The notes below the pieces were generated by a model. The model saw only the letters and a program-made list of their open reading frames with translations. It did no database searches and was not told the DNA's origin. DNA of 43,609 bases from Alphaproteobacteria bacterium (GTDB taxonomy: Bacteria; Pseudomonadota; Alphaproteobacteria; Bin95), in contig JAJDYL010000172.1 of the NCBI GenBank assembly GCA_022825195.1, forward strand, positions 1-43,609. Reading direction: 5' to 3'. The position numbers and the translations under genes are program-made. How positions within the stretch are numbered: position 1 is the first letter of the stretch; each line of letters starts with the position of its first letter. Positions 9,757 through 16,978 of this stretch are shown in pieces.

Positions 9757-10893
9757 ATGAAATCGGGTCGGGTGGCATTCGGGCGCATGGAGGCGGTGAG
9801 CTTCGGCGTGCCGCTGGAGGAGGCGGCGGCCGAGGAGGCCGAGCGGCTGGGCGCGGAGCGCATCTTCCTCATGGTGAGCGGCACGCTGAACCGCGAGACC
9901 GGCGAGATCGAAAAGCTGCGCCGCGCCCTCGGCAACAAGGTCGCGGGCCAGTTCGACAGCATGGCGCCGCACACGCCGCGCCGCGACGTGATCGCCGCAA
10001 CCGATGCCGCCCGCGCCGCGGATGCCGACCTCATCGTCACCTTCGGCGGCGGCTCGCTTACGGACGGCGCGAAGGCGGTGCGCATGTGCCTCGCCAACGA
10101 TATCCGCACGCCGGAGGAGATGGACGCGCTGCGCGACCCGGCCGCCGGGCCGGCGATCCCGCAGGTCTCCATCCCGACCACGCTGTCCGCCGGCGAGTTC
10201 AGCGCCATCGCCGGCGTGACGGACGAGCGCGCGAAGCTGAAGGAGCTGTTCCGCCATCCGGACGCGATCCCGAGCGCCGTGATCCTCGACCCGGCGCCGA
10301 CCGCGCATACGCCGGAATGGCTGTTCCTCTCGACCGGCGTGCGCGCCGTGGACCATTGCGTCGAGGGAGTCTGCTCCGGCGAGGCGCATGCCTATGGCGA
10401 TGCGCAGGCGCTCAGGGGGCTGGCGCTGCTGACGCAGGGGCTCTCGCGCGTGAAGGCGGACCCGGCCGACATCGAAGCGCGGCTCGACTGCCAGGTGGGC
10501 TCGTGGCTGTCCATGGCGCCGCTCGCCAGCGGCGTGCCGATGGGCGCCAGCCACGGCATCGGCTATGTGCTGGGCGCGGTGTTCGACACGCCGCACGGGC
10601 ACACCTCCTGCATCATGCTGCCCTTCGTGATGCGTTGGAACCGCTCGGCCAATGCGGAGCGCCAGAAGCTGGTGGCGGCGGCGATGGGCGAGCCGAAGGC
10701 GGATGCAGGCGACCTGCTCGACCGCTTCATCGGCGGGCTCGGCATGCCGCGCAGCCTTTCCGCCGCCGGCGTCGGGCGCGAGCATTTCCGCAAGATCGCG
10801 GAGCAGGCCATGGGCACGCCCTGGGTGCCGCGCAACCCGCGCCCGATAGAAGGCCCGGCGCAGGTCATGGAAATCCTGGAAATGGCGGCCTGA
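9757..10893 (+). CDS. Iron-containing alcohol dehydrogenase / maleylacetate reductase-like
   Basis: This 378-residue protein belongs to the group III Fe-alcohol dehydrogenases. The nucleotide-binding site shows as TFGGGSLTDGAKAVR near residue 92, the substrate entry as SIPTTLSAGEFSA, and the metal-binding histidines in SHGIGYVLG and TPHGHTS near 270-285. The segment AVDHCVEG replaces the canonical A-x-D-x-x-x-H. The closest characterised group is maleylacetate reductase, which reduces maleylacetate to 3-oxoadipate with NAD(P)H, but many relatives act on other alcohols. SD GGGGAG precedes ATG 9757. The amidohydrolase gene follows after 34 bases on the same strand, suggesting one catabolic unit. 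Confidence 0.82.
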   Translation: MKSGRVAFGRMEAVSFGVPLEEAAAEEAERLGAERIFLMVSGTLNRETGEIEKLRRALGNKVAGQFDSMAPHTPRRDVIAATDAARAADADLIVTFGGGSLTDGAKAVRMCLANDIRTPEEMDALRDPAAGPAIPQVSIPTTLSAGEFSAIAGVTDERAKLKELFRHPDAIPSAVILDPAPTAHTPEWLFLSTGVRAVDHCVEGVCSGEAHAYGDAQALRGLALLTQGLSRVKADPADIEARLDCQVGSWLSMAPLASGVPMGASHGIGYVLGAVFDTPHGHTSCIMLPFVMRWNRSANAERQKLVAAAMGEPKADAGDLLDRFIGGLGMPRSLSAAGVGREHFRKIAEQAMGTPWVPRNPRPIEGPAQVMEILEMAA

Positions 10894-10927
10894 CGCCGGC
10901 CGTTCCACACGTCCGCAGCAGGAGGAG

Positions 10928-11779
10928 ATGCGTCCCTTGGCCATCATCGACGCGCAGGTACACGCATACGAACGCGACCATCCCGGCCGGCCGTGGGTCG
11001 GGACGCTCGCCGGGCCGGCCGAGGTCACGGGCCGCGACATGGTGGCCGCGATGGATGCGGTCGGCGTGGACGGGGCGGTGCTGGTCTCGCCCTACAGCAT
11101 GTACCGCTACGACGCGAGCTACGCGCTCCAGGTCCATGCCGGGCACCCGGACCGCTTCTGCCTCGTCAAGCCGGTCGATCCCGAGGACCCCGGCGTCGCC
11201 GAGACGGTCGCCGACTGGGCGGAGGTGGACGGCGCGGTTGCGGTGCGGATCATGCTGGCCTACGGGGTTTCGGCCGACCCCGGCCATGCGGGCGTCTCGC
11301 GTATCCTCCGCAAGGCCGCGGGCTGCGGGCTTCCGGTCAACCTGCTTTGCTGGGGCCTGCTCGACCAGGCGCTGGCGCTTGCCAGGGCGCACCCCGACAC
11401 GCGGCTCGTCATCGACCATCTCGGCCTGAAGCAGCCGTTCGAGCCGCCCGCGCCGCCGGAGCCCTTCGCCGACCTGCCGGCCCTGCTGGCGCTGGCCGAA
11501 TGTGACAATGTCACCGTCAAGATCACGGGCGCCTGCACGCTCAGCCGCGCGCCTTATCCCTTCGACGACATCTGGGACCCGCTCGCGCGCATTTTCGATG
11601 CGTTCGGCGTCGGGCGCTGCCTCTGGGGCACGGACTGGACCCGCGCCGTCAACCTCATCACCTACGGGCAGGGCGTCGAGCCGTTCCGGCGCACCGACAG
11701 GCTGACGGAGAGCGAGCGGGCGGAACTGATGGGCGGGACGCTGCAGCGCGTGTACGGCTGGTCGCCGGGGCCAGGCTGA
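10928..11779 (+). CDS. Amidohydrolase-2 family metal-dependent hydrolase (2-pyrone-4,6-dicarboxylate lactonase-like)
   Basis: The 283-residue TIM-barrel protein begins IIDAQVHAYERDHPGRPW, in which the Asp-x2-His of the amidohydrolase-2 family (PF04909) sits at the first strand. The catalytic Asp lies in LWGTDWTRA near the C-terminus and a conserved His in LVIDHLG. Relatives hydrolyse lactones or decarboxylate aromatic acids, including PDC lactonase LigI. ATG 10928 overlaps its own AGGAGG SD; TTG 10937 (MAIIDAQ) has better spacing and may be the true start. It converges on the TauD gene with only 3 bases between stop codons. Confidence 0.8.
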   Translation: MRPLAIIDAQVHAYERDHPGRPWVGTLAGPAEVTGRDMVAAMDAVGVDGAVLVSPYSMYRYDASYALQVHAGHPDRFCLVKPVDPEDPGVAETVADWAEVDGAVAVRIMLAYGVSADPGHAGVSRILRKAAGCGLPVNLLCWGLLDQALALARAHPDTRLVIDHLGLKQPFEPPAPPEPFADLPALLALAECDNVTVKITGACTLSRAPYPFDDIWDPLARIFDAFGVGRCLWGTDWTRAVNLITYGQGVEPFRRTDRLTESERAELMGGTLQRVYGWSPGPG

Positions 11780-11782
11780 CCG

Positions 11783-12628
11783 TCAGACGGGGATGTCGCC
11801 CTTGATCGTGGTGCGCCACAGCAGCCGGCGCTGCGGCAGGTCGTAGTCCTGGATGGCGCGGTGCTGCACCGTGCAATTGTCCCAGACCACCACGTCGCCC
11901 ACCTGCCAGCGGTGCTGGTAGATGAAGTCCGTGCGCACGATATGGTCGGCAAGCGCCTCGATCAGCCCTCTCGAGGTCTCCTCGTCCTTGCCGACGATGC
12001 CGGTACAGTCGTCGCGCGCGATATAGAGGCTCTTGCGTCCGGTGCGCGGATGGGTGCGGACGATGGGATGCTCCACCGGCGGATATTGCGCGATGTCCTC
12101 GGCGCTGACGGGCGAGGACCGCTTGCGCCCGCGGAAGTCGAAGACGCCGCGCAGGCCCTCGATTTCCTCCTGCATCGCCGGGGGCAGGGCGTCCCATGCG
12201 GCAGCGGCGTTGGCGAAGCAGGTGTCGCCGAGAGCGAGGCCGTGCAGGACCGGCACTTCGACCGCATAGAGCATCGTGGCGCCCGCCGGGCGTTCGGCAT
12301 AGCTCATGTCCGTGTGCCAGGTCTCTCCGGCGCGCCGCGTGCCGATGGGCGCGCCGAATTCGACGATGTTGGAGATGAGGTAGATCTCGGGGCTGCCGTC
12401 TATGCCGAAGCGGGCGGCATTGAAATTGAACTCCGGCTCGCCGAACCGCCGGGTGAAGGCGACCTGCTTCTCGGGCGTCAGCGTCTGGCCGCGCAGCACG
12501 ATCACGCCGTGCCGGTCGAGCGCCGCCCGGACGATTGCGAACTCCTCGTCGTCCAGTCCCGCGCCGATGTCGGCGCCCAGGATTTCCGCGCCCGTGGCGG
12601 GCGAAGCGGGTCTGACCTCCATGCCCAT
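11783..12628 (-). CDS. TauD/TfdA-family 2-oxoglutarate Fe(II) dioxygenase (1)
   Basis: A 281-residue protein with the facial triad of the TauD family: His-x-Asp in ETWHTDMSYAERPA near 100 and the distal His in NCTVQHRAIQDYD, followed by the 2OG-binding Arg in RRLLWRTTIKG. The N-terminal GAEILGADIGAGLDDEE and VIVLRGQTLTPEKQ segments are also typical. The family oxidatively cleaves or hydroxylates small sulfonates, phenoxy acids, carnitine precursors and similar molecules; the substrate here is unknown. SD GGGAGG precedes ATG 12628. It is the last gene of the cupin - dehydrogenase - TauD - TauD operon. Confidence 0.88.
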   Translation of the reverse strand: MGMEVRPASPATGAEILGADIGAGLDDEEFAIVRAALDRHGVIVLRGQTLTPEKQVAFTRRFGEPEFNFNAARFGIDGSPEIYLISNIVEFGAPIGTRRAGETWHTDMSYAERPAGATMLYAVEVPVLHGLALGDTCFANAAAAWDALPPAMQEEIEGLRGVFDFRGRKRSSPVSAEDIAQYPPVEHPIVRTHPRTGRKSLYIARDDCTGIVGKDEETSRGLIEALADHIVRTDFIYQHRWQVGDVVVWDNCTVQHRAIQDYDLPQRRLLWRTTIKGDIPV

Positions 12629-12653
12629 GATTGCTGCCTCCCGTTGTTCGCGG

Positions 12654-13511
12654 TCAATCGCCGGCGACGCGCGCGCCCGTGTCCCTCTCCTTGATCGAGG
12701 TGCGCCAGTGGATGCGGTCTTCCTCCGGCGGGTAGTCGCCCGCGGCCCGGTGGACCATGCAGCGATTGTCCCAGATGACGATATCGCCGACGCGCCAGCG
12801 GTGGTCGTAGCGCGCATCCGCCACCACCATGCGTTCCTCGAGCTCGTCGATCAGCGCGTCGCTCTCCGCCGGCGCCATGCCTTCGACACGGACGATCTTG
12901 CCGGGGTCGAAATAGAGCGACTGGCGCCCGGTTTCCGGGTGCGTGCGGACCAGCGGGTGGAACACCGGGGCGTGGCCGCGGTCCTCCGGGTTCAGCAGGG
13001 CGTCCGAGCCGCGCTTGCCGCCGCCATAGGTGAACGCGCCCCTCCGGCCTTCGATCTTCGCCTTCAGCCGCTCGGGCAGCGCGTCCCAGGCGCGGTACAT
13101 GGAGGAGAAATGGGTGTCTCCGCCGCGGCTCGGCACGGCGAGCGCATAGAGCTGCGTCGCCTTGAACGGCACCTCGTCATAGGCCCCGTCCGTGTGCCAG
13201 GAAGCCGCGCCGCGCCGGTAGATTTCCTCGTTGAGCGTGCCGTCGGCGTCGAACTTGCCGACGCCGAGTACAGTGACTTCCGGATGGTCGGCGTGCCGTG
13301 TCGACCGGGAAGGATGCGGCACGACATGGCCGAACCGGCGGCTGTAGGCGATGAAGTCCCCGATCTCCAGCGTCTGGTTGCGGACGACGGCCACGCCGTA
13401 TTCGAGCCATGCAGCGTAGATCGAACGGAAGCCGTCCTCTTCCAGCCGTCGGACATCGACGCCGGCGATCTCCACGCCGGTGTGCTCGGAAAGGGGCCGG
13501 ATTTCGGTCAT
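12654..13511 (-). CDS. TauD/TfdA-family 2-oxoglutarate Fe(II) dioxygenase (2)
   Basis: A 285-residue TauD-family enzyme with His-x-Asp in SWHTDGAYDEVPFK, the distal His in NRCMVHRAAGDYP and the 2OG-contacting Arg in IHWRTSIKERD. The N-terminus HTGVEIAGVDVRRLEEDG is the usual strand pair before the jelly roll. It is clearly diverged from its neighbour at 11783-12628, so the two are likely different specificities rather than a recent duplicate. SD GGGAGG before ATG 13511. Gaps of 31 bases to the upstream dehydrogenase and 25 to the downstream TauD indicate an operon. Confidence 0.88.
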   Translation of the reverse strand: MTEIRPLSEHTGVEIAGVDVRRLEEDGFRSIYAAWLEYGVAVVRNQTLEIGDFIAYSRRFGHVVPHPSRSTRHADHPEVTVLGVGKFDADGTLNEEIYRRGAASWHTDGAYDEVPFKATQLYALAVPSRGGDTHFSSMYRAWDALPERLKAKIEGRRGAFTYGGGKRGSDALLNPEDRGHAPVFHPLVRTHPETGRQSLYFDPGKIVRVEGMAPAESDALIDELEERMVVADARYDHRWRVGDIVIWDNRCMVHRAAGDYPPEEDRIHWRTSIKERDTGARVAGD

Positions 13512-13542
13512 CGGTGCGGGCCTCCCGCCGGCGGTCCCGGTT

Positions 13543-14541
13543 TCAGGGCAGCGTTTCGAGATAGACCTTCAGATCGACCTCGTTCACCAGCGCCTCGCCC
13601 GCAGCATAGCGCGGAAGGTTGGCGATGAAGAGATCGTCCGCGCGCCCGCTCGTGCCATTGCCGGCGAAAGAGCAATGGCCGGTAAGCCGGACCGAGGGAT
13701 GGGTCCAGTAGCGGCTGTCCGGGGGCAGGGGCTCGGGCTCGAACACATCCAGCACGGCGGCCCCGACCCGGCCGCTGTCCAGCGCCTCCAGCAGCGCGGC
13801 ATCGTCCACGACGCCGCCGCGCGCGACATTCACCAGCACGGCTCCCGGCTTCATGGCGGTGAGGAACCCGGTATCGACCAGCCGGTCGGTTTCCGAGGAG
13901 TGCGGGCAGCACAGCACGACCACATCGGCGTCGCCGAGACGGGCGGCGAGCTCGTCCATGCGGCAGACCTCGTCGGCATGGGGAGCCGGCGCCCCGCTGC
14001 GGCGCACGCCCGCCACGCGGGCGCCGAATGCCTTGGCGCGCTTGCCGATCTCCTGTCCGATATTGCCGTACCCGACGATCAGCCAGCGGGTGCCGGCGAT
14101 CTCGCGGAACGGGAGCGGCTTCCACTCGACCGCCGCCTGCGCGGCTCGCCGTTCGGCCAGCCCCTGGTAGAGGTCCAGCACATGCGCGAACACATATTCG
14201 GATATCGCGACGGCCTGGGCGCTGGACGCGCCGATGCGGATGCCCCTGGCCGCGATGGCGCGGTAGCCCGGATGGTCGAGCCCGGCATTGAATGTCTGCA
14301 CCCAGCGGACCGTGGGCGACGCGGCTATCGCCTTCAGGCAGCCGTCGAAGTCCCGGCCGGCCAGTTCGGCGGTGAGCCAGACCGCCTCCGCCGGGGCTTC
14401 GGCCAGCGGTCCGGACCTGCCGTCCACCGTGCAGCGGCCGTCTTCCAGCAGCGGCAGCAGCCGCAAGGGCAGGTCGAGGCCCGCGAGCCGGTCCGAGACG
14501 CGGTCGCGCGCCGCCGGATGCAGGGCGACGTTCAGGGTCAT
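13543..14541 (-). CDS. D-2-hydroxyacid dehydrogenase
   Basis: The 332-residue protein has the Rossmann NAD(P) site IVGYGNIGQEIG near 145-155, the catalytic Arg in NVARGGVVDD, and the His of the Arg-Glu-His triad probably in LTGHCSFAGNG (unusual: family members mostly have LTPH). It reduces 2-oxoacids or oxidises D-2-hydroxyacids; glyoxylate/hydroxypyruvate reductases are the nearest functional class. It sits between a cupin gene (9 bases upstream) and two TauD oxygenases, so it may handle a 2-oxoacid generated by oxygenase cleavage (inference). The SD is weak, consistent with translational coupling to the cupin. Confidence 0.85.
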   Translation of the reverse strand: MTLNVALHPAARDRVSDRLAGLDLPLRLLPLLEDGRCTVDGRSGPLAEAPAEAVWLTAELAGRDFDGCLKAIAASPTVRWVQTFNAGLDHPGYRAIAARGIRIGASSAQAVAISEYVFAHVLDLYQGLAERRAAQAAVEWKPLPFREIAGTRWLIVGYGNIGQEIGKRAKAFGARVAGVRRSGAPAPHADEVCRMDELAARLGDADVVVLCCPHSSETDRLVDTGFLTAMKPGAVLVNVARGGVVDDAALLEALDSGRVGAAVLDVFEPEPLPPDSRYWTHPSVRLTGHCSFAGNGTSGRADDLFIANLPRYAAGEALVNEVDLKVYLETLP

Positions 14542-14550
14542 CGCGCGGCG

Positions 14551-14952
14551 TCAGCCGGAATAGTCGGCGTCGCTGACCTTCTCGAACCAGTCGGTGCCGG
14601 CGCCGTCCTCGCCGGTCTCGGACATGGCGAGATGGGCGAAGATGCTGTCGGGCGCCGCGCCGTGCCAGTGCCGCGCGCCCGGCGGGATGACGGCGGTGTC
14701 GCCGGGGCGAAGCTCCTCGACCGGCCCGCCTTCGACTTGCACGCGCCCGACCCCGGAAACGGCCCAGAGCGTCTGGCCGACAGCGTGGCTATGCCAGGCG
14801 GTGCGCGCGCCCGGACTGAAGGTCACGTTGGTCGCGCGCATCCGCGACGGAGCGGCGCCGACCAGGACTTCGTCCTGATGGACCGCGCCCGTGAACCGGT
14901 CGCCCGGCGCCGTCTTCGTCGCCCGCTCCCCGACCCTGTAAATCTTCAACAT
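14551..14952 (-). CDS. Single-domain cupin protein
   Basis: The 133-residue protein has both cupin motifs: motif 1 in TAWHSHAVGQTLWAVSG and motif 2 in VIPPGARHWHGAA, giving a 3-His/Glu-like metal site. Such small cupins frequently accompany carboxymuconolactone decarboxylase-like and aromatic-acid pathways, but the substrate is not predictable. The true start is ATG 14952 (MLKIYRVGERATK), behind a clear GGGGAAGGAA SD; the longer frame upstream is not supported. First gene of the four-gene minus-strand operon 14952-11783. Confidence 0.8.
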   Translation of the reverse strand: MLKIYRVGERATKTAPGDRFTGAVHQDEVLVGAAPSRMRATNVTFSPGARTAWHSHAVGQTLWAVSGVGRVQVEGGPVEELRPGDTAVIPPGARHWHGAAPDSIFAHLAMSETGEDGAGTDWFEKVSDADYSG

Positions 14953-15401
14953 CTGCGTTCCTTCCCCGGCAAGCCGCATCGATGGACGGGATTATACCGG
15001 CAACGCCGGGTTGTGACTCATGAATGATAACGCTCTGCCGCCGCCCCGGCCTGAGCCTGTCCCCGCCTTCGAACGGGGAAGCCGGGGCCCGGTACGGCCG
15101 CTGCGGCAACCCCGGATCGGGGTCCGGAGCATGACGGAGGGGCGGCGTTTCTTCTTGACTTTATCCCTTTATATTCTATATATGTTCTATTCGACGCACA
15201 GAGAGAGCGCGAGGAAATGACCTGACGGGCTGGTGGGCCGGGCGCATTGCGGCGTCCGTTCCGGCGCGATTTTCAAAGGGAACTGACGGCGGCCGGGGGC
15301 CGGGCGGCAAACCGGCGAAGTGCGCGCGCCGAGTCGATGGCGATGCGTCGTTCGGGCGGTCGAGTTGGCCCATTGCGGGTGCAGGCGGAAAGGAGCGGGG
15401 A
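14953..15401. other. Gene-poor interval with promoter-like sequence
   Basis: No supported coding sequence lies in this 449-bp stretch. The left part (about 14960-15140) is GC-rich with inverted GC runs and presumably holds the promoter of the leftward cupin operon. The middle has an AT-rich promoter-like block (see 15155-15184), followed by an SD and ATG that leads to an immediate stop. The right part to 15401 is GC-rich and featureless, ending just before the IS630-type HTH gene. Confidence 0.6.
15155..15184 (+). promoter_or_regulatory. Candidate sigma-70-type promoter
   Basis: TTGACT at 15155-15160 is followed, 16 bases on, by TATATA (15177-15182), or 18 bases on by TATATG. This is the most AT-rich stretch in a very GC-rich window. 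TTCTAT is repeated 11 bases apart (15175-15180 and 15186-15191), which could be an operator. Downstream GAGGAA at 15211-15216 and ATG at 15217-15219 look like a translation start, but the frame stops after one further codon. Confidence 0.4.
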
Positions 15402-15818
15402 ATGACGGAGGAACCGGGCAGCGCGCTGACGGAGTCCCGGCGGGGCCGGGCGGTGGCGGCGGTGCTGGAGGAGGGCATGAGCGGCCGGGCGGCGGCGGCG
15501 CGGTTCGGGCTGGCGGCGACGAGCGTCAACCGCTGGGTGAGGCGTTTTCGCGAACGCGGGCATGTGCGGGCGGACGCGCGGGGCGGAGCCCCCTCGCGGG
15601 TGGAGGCGGAGCGCGAGCGGATCGTCCGCCTGCTGGAGGCGCGCCCGGAACTGTCCAGCCGGGCGCTGAGCGAGGCGCTGGCCGCCGAGGGCGTGCGGTT
15701 CGCCGGCCGGACCCTGCGCAAATTTCTCAAGCGCCACCGCATGGAACGCAGCCGCCGCCTCGCCGTCCGCCGCCAGCGGAAGCGGTGGAAGGCCCCCGCA
15801 ATCCCCGGTTCCGGATAG
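15402..15818 (+). CDS. IS630-type transposase N-terminal HTH domain protein (orphan)
   Basis: The 138-residue protein matches the N-terminal winged/helix-turn-helix region of IS630-family transposases: GRAVAAVLEEGMSGRAAAAR, FGLAATSVNRWVRRFRERG, then the second HTH RALSEALAAEGVRFAGRTLR ending KFLKRHRMERSRR. The DDE catalytic half is absent in all frames of the following 400 bases, so it cannot transpose alone. It may be a remnant, or the first ORF of a two-ORF element that lost its second ORF, or a domesticated DNA-binding protein. No terminal inverted repeats could be identified with confidence. Start ATG 15402 follows AAAGGAGCGGGG. Confidence 0.6.
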   Translation: MTEEPGSALTESRRGRAVAAVLEEGMSGRAAAARFGLAATSVNRWVRRFRERGHVRADARGGAPSRVEAERERIVRLLEARPELSSRALSEALAAEGVRFAGRTLRKFLKRHRMERSRRLAVRRQRKRWKAPAIPGSG

Positions 15819-15952
15819 CCGGCTCCTTCGGCAGGCCGCTGCACCACGCAGCGGAAGACGATCGCAAACCGGATCTTCCCGACTGGCGGGACCCGCTCGC
15901 AGAGGCGCATTCGCCGCGCGGTTATTGCCGCCCGCCATGCCGGAAAAATCAG

Positions 15953-15985
15953 TATTGCAAGAGGGTCCCCGGCCGGTTTGCAATA
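15953..15985. repeat. Inverted repeat, TATTGCAA / TTGCAATA
   Basis: TATTGCAA at 15953-15960 and TTGCAATA at 15978-15985 are perfect 8-bp inverted arms separated by 17 GC-rich bases. It could be a protein-binding palindrome or a weak hairpin. There is no T-run after it, so it is not an intrinsic terminator. Confidence 0.4.
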
Positions 15986-16155
15986 TGACGGAAACATGAC
16001 ATCCGGCCCGGTCCCGAGCCCGCGCATCGCGGAATTTTCTAACGGTCCCGTGGTTGCCGCATCGTCGAATACCGATCGCCATATTGCATGTCTTCCGCCG
16101 CAGGCGGCGGAATTGGCGCTCCGGCGCCCCAACGGCTCTCCTCCGACAGGGTCTT

Positions 16156-16248
16156 CGTCATGCCCGGACTTGTTCCGGGCATCTTTCTCAACCGTTTCCG
16201 CCGGGCCGGGCGGGCGCATGGATGCCCGGAACAAGTCCGGGCATGACG
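16156..16248. repeat. REP-like doublet (two palindromes in inverted orientation)
   Basis: The 27-base unit at 16156-16182 is itself a hairpin: TGCCCGGA and TCCGGGCA around CTTGT. At 16222-16248 the exact reverse complement recurs, with 39 bases between. Together they form a larger stem-loop. Units with CGTCATGCCCGG are a familiar dispersed REP class in alphaproteobacteria, often at gene ends. No tyrosine transposase (RAYT) gene is present here. Confidence 0.75.
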
Positions 16249-16597
16249 AGAAGAAGGCATGAGTCCCGAATCGGGGCCGCTGGTATTATACGCAGATTGC
16301 CTTCCCGGACAGCATCTTCGGGCGGCAGAACGGGCGCTGCAAAACCGGCCCGGCAGCGGCATTGCCGACGATTTCCGCGATCGCAGGCGCATTGCAGGAG
16401 CCAGCCGTTCGCCCGAAACGGTACCGGCCCCGAAAACCGCTGCTCGGCTGCTATGTTGGAATGTTGGGGATGGGGGTACAAACAGGATTGGAACGCAACC
16501 GCTCTTCGATGCCGTCAAAGGCGGCCTTGCCGGCGCATTTCCCTTCGCCGCGGATGTCGATGCAGCGGCGCTGGAAGGGCCGGCGACCGGGCGGCGG

Positions 16598-16861
16598 TCA
16601 GTCGTCGCGGGTTTCCACGATCACGCGCTTGCGGCCCCGCCGGACCAGGTAGCCGCCACGCCGGATGGTGAGCTTGCCTTCCTGAATCAGGGCCCACAAC
16701 GCATCGGCGATGATTTCGGCATTTTCGTCCGTATCCGGCGCATCCGCAGCCTGGCCCAGCCATTTCGCAAAGGCCTCGTCGGCTATGGTGTTGCCTACGG
16801 ACTTGCGCAGTGCATTGAGCTTGCGGAGCTGGCCCTTTGTGAGGCCGGTCTCATCGAGCAT
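16598..16861 (-). CDS. Small conserved-looking hypothetical protein
   Basis: The 87-residue protein starts MLDETGLTKGQLRKLNALRK, has an acidic central part (DAPDTDENAEIIADALW) and a basic C-terminal strand-rich end (IRRGGYLVRRGRKRVIVETRD). I recognise no named family. The charge layout, with helical N-terminus and basic tail, would suit nucleic-acid or protein binding, but this is a guess. The start is well supported: GGAG eight bases before ATG 16861, in an AT-rich leader (16862-16978). An in-frame upstream extension lacks an SD. It lies just upstream of the REP region on its downstream side. Confidence 0.6.
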   Translation of the reverse strand: MLDETGLTKGQLRKLNALRKSVGNTIADEAFAKWLGQAADAPDTDENAEIIADALWALIQEGKLTIRRGGYLVRRGRKRVIVETRDD

Positions 16862-16978
16862 ATTGAATTCTCCGTGCGTCAGTATGCGTCGAATGCGCAT
16901 CCTAACAGCTTGGCAAACATTGTCCACAAATATAACACCCCGGAAAACCGCTTCTCCTGCCAAATTGTCGCGTCGGTC

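Larger units (their letters stand above)
15819..16597. other. Non-coding interval with palindromic repeats
   Basis: I see no real gene in these 779 bases. All open frames are GC-driven and carry no recognisable motif. The interval holds an 8-bp inverted repeat at 15953-15985 and a REP-type doublet at 16156-16248, described separately. The remainder (16249-16597) lies between the REP doublet and the end of the leftward small gene and shows nothing identifiable. Confidence 0.6.

Noticed and set aside
11783..13511. The two neighbouring TauD genes as a recent tandem duplication
   Set aside because: Their motifs and spacing differ strongly, so they are old or separately acquired paralogues.
15020..15220. 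66-residue plus-strand ORF (MNDNALPPP...)
   Set aside because: Low-complexity GC part joined to the promoter-like AT block; no SD and no homology seen.
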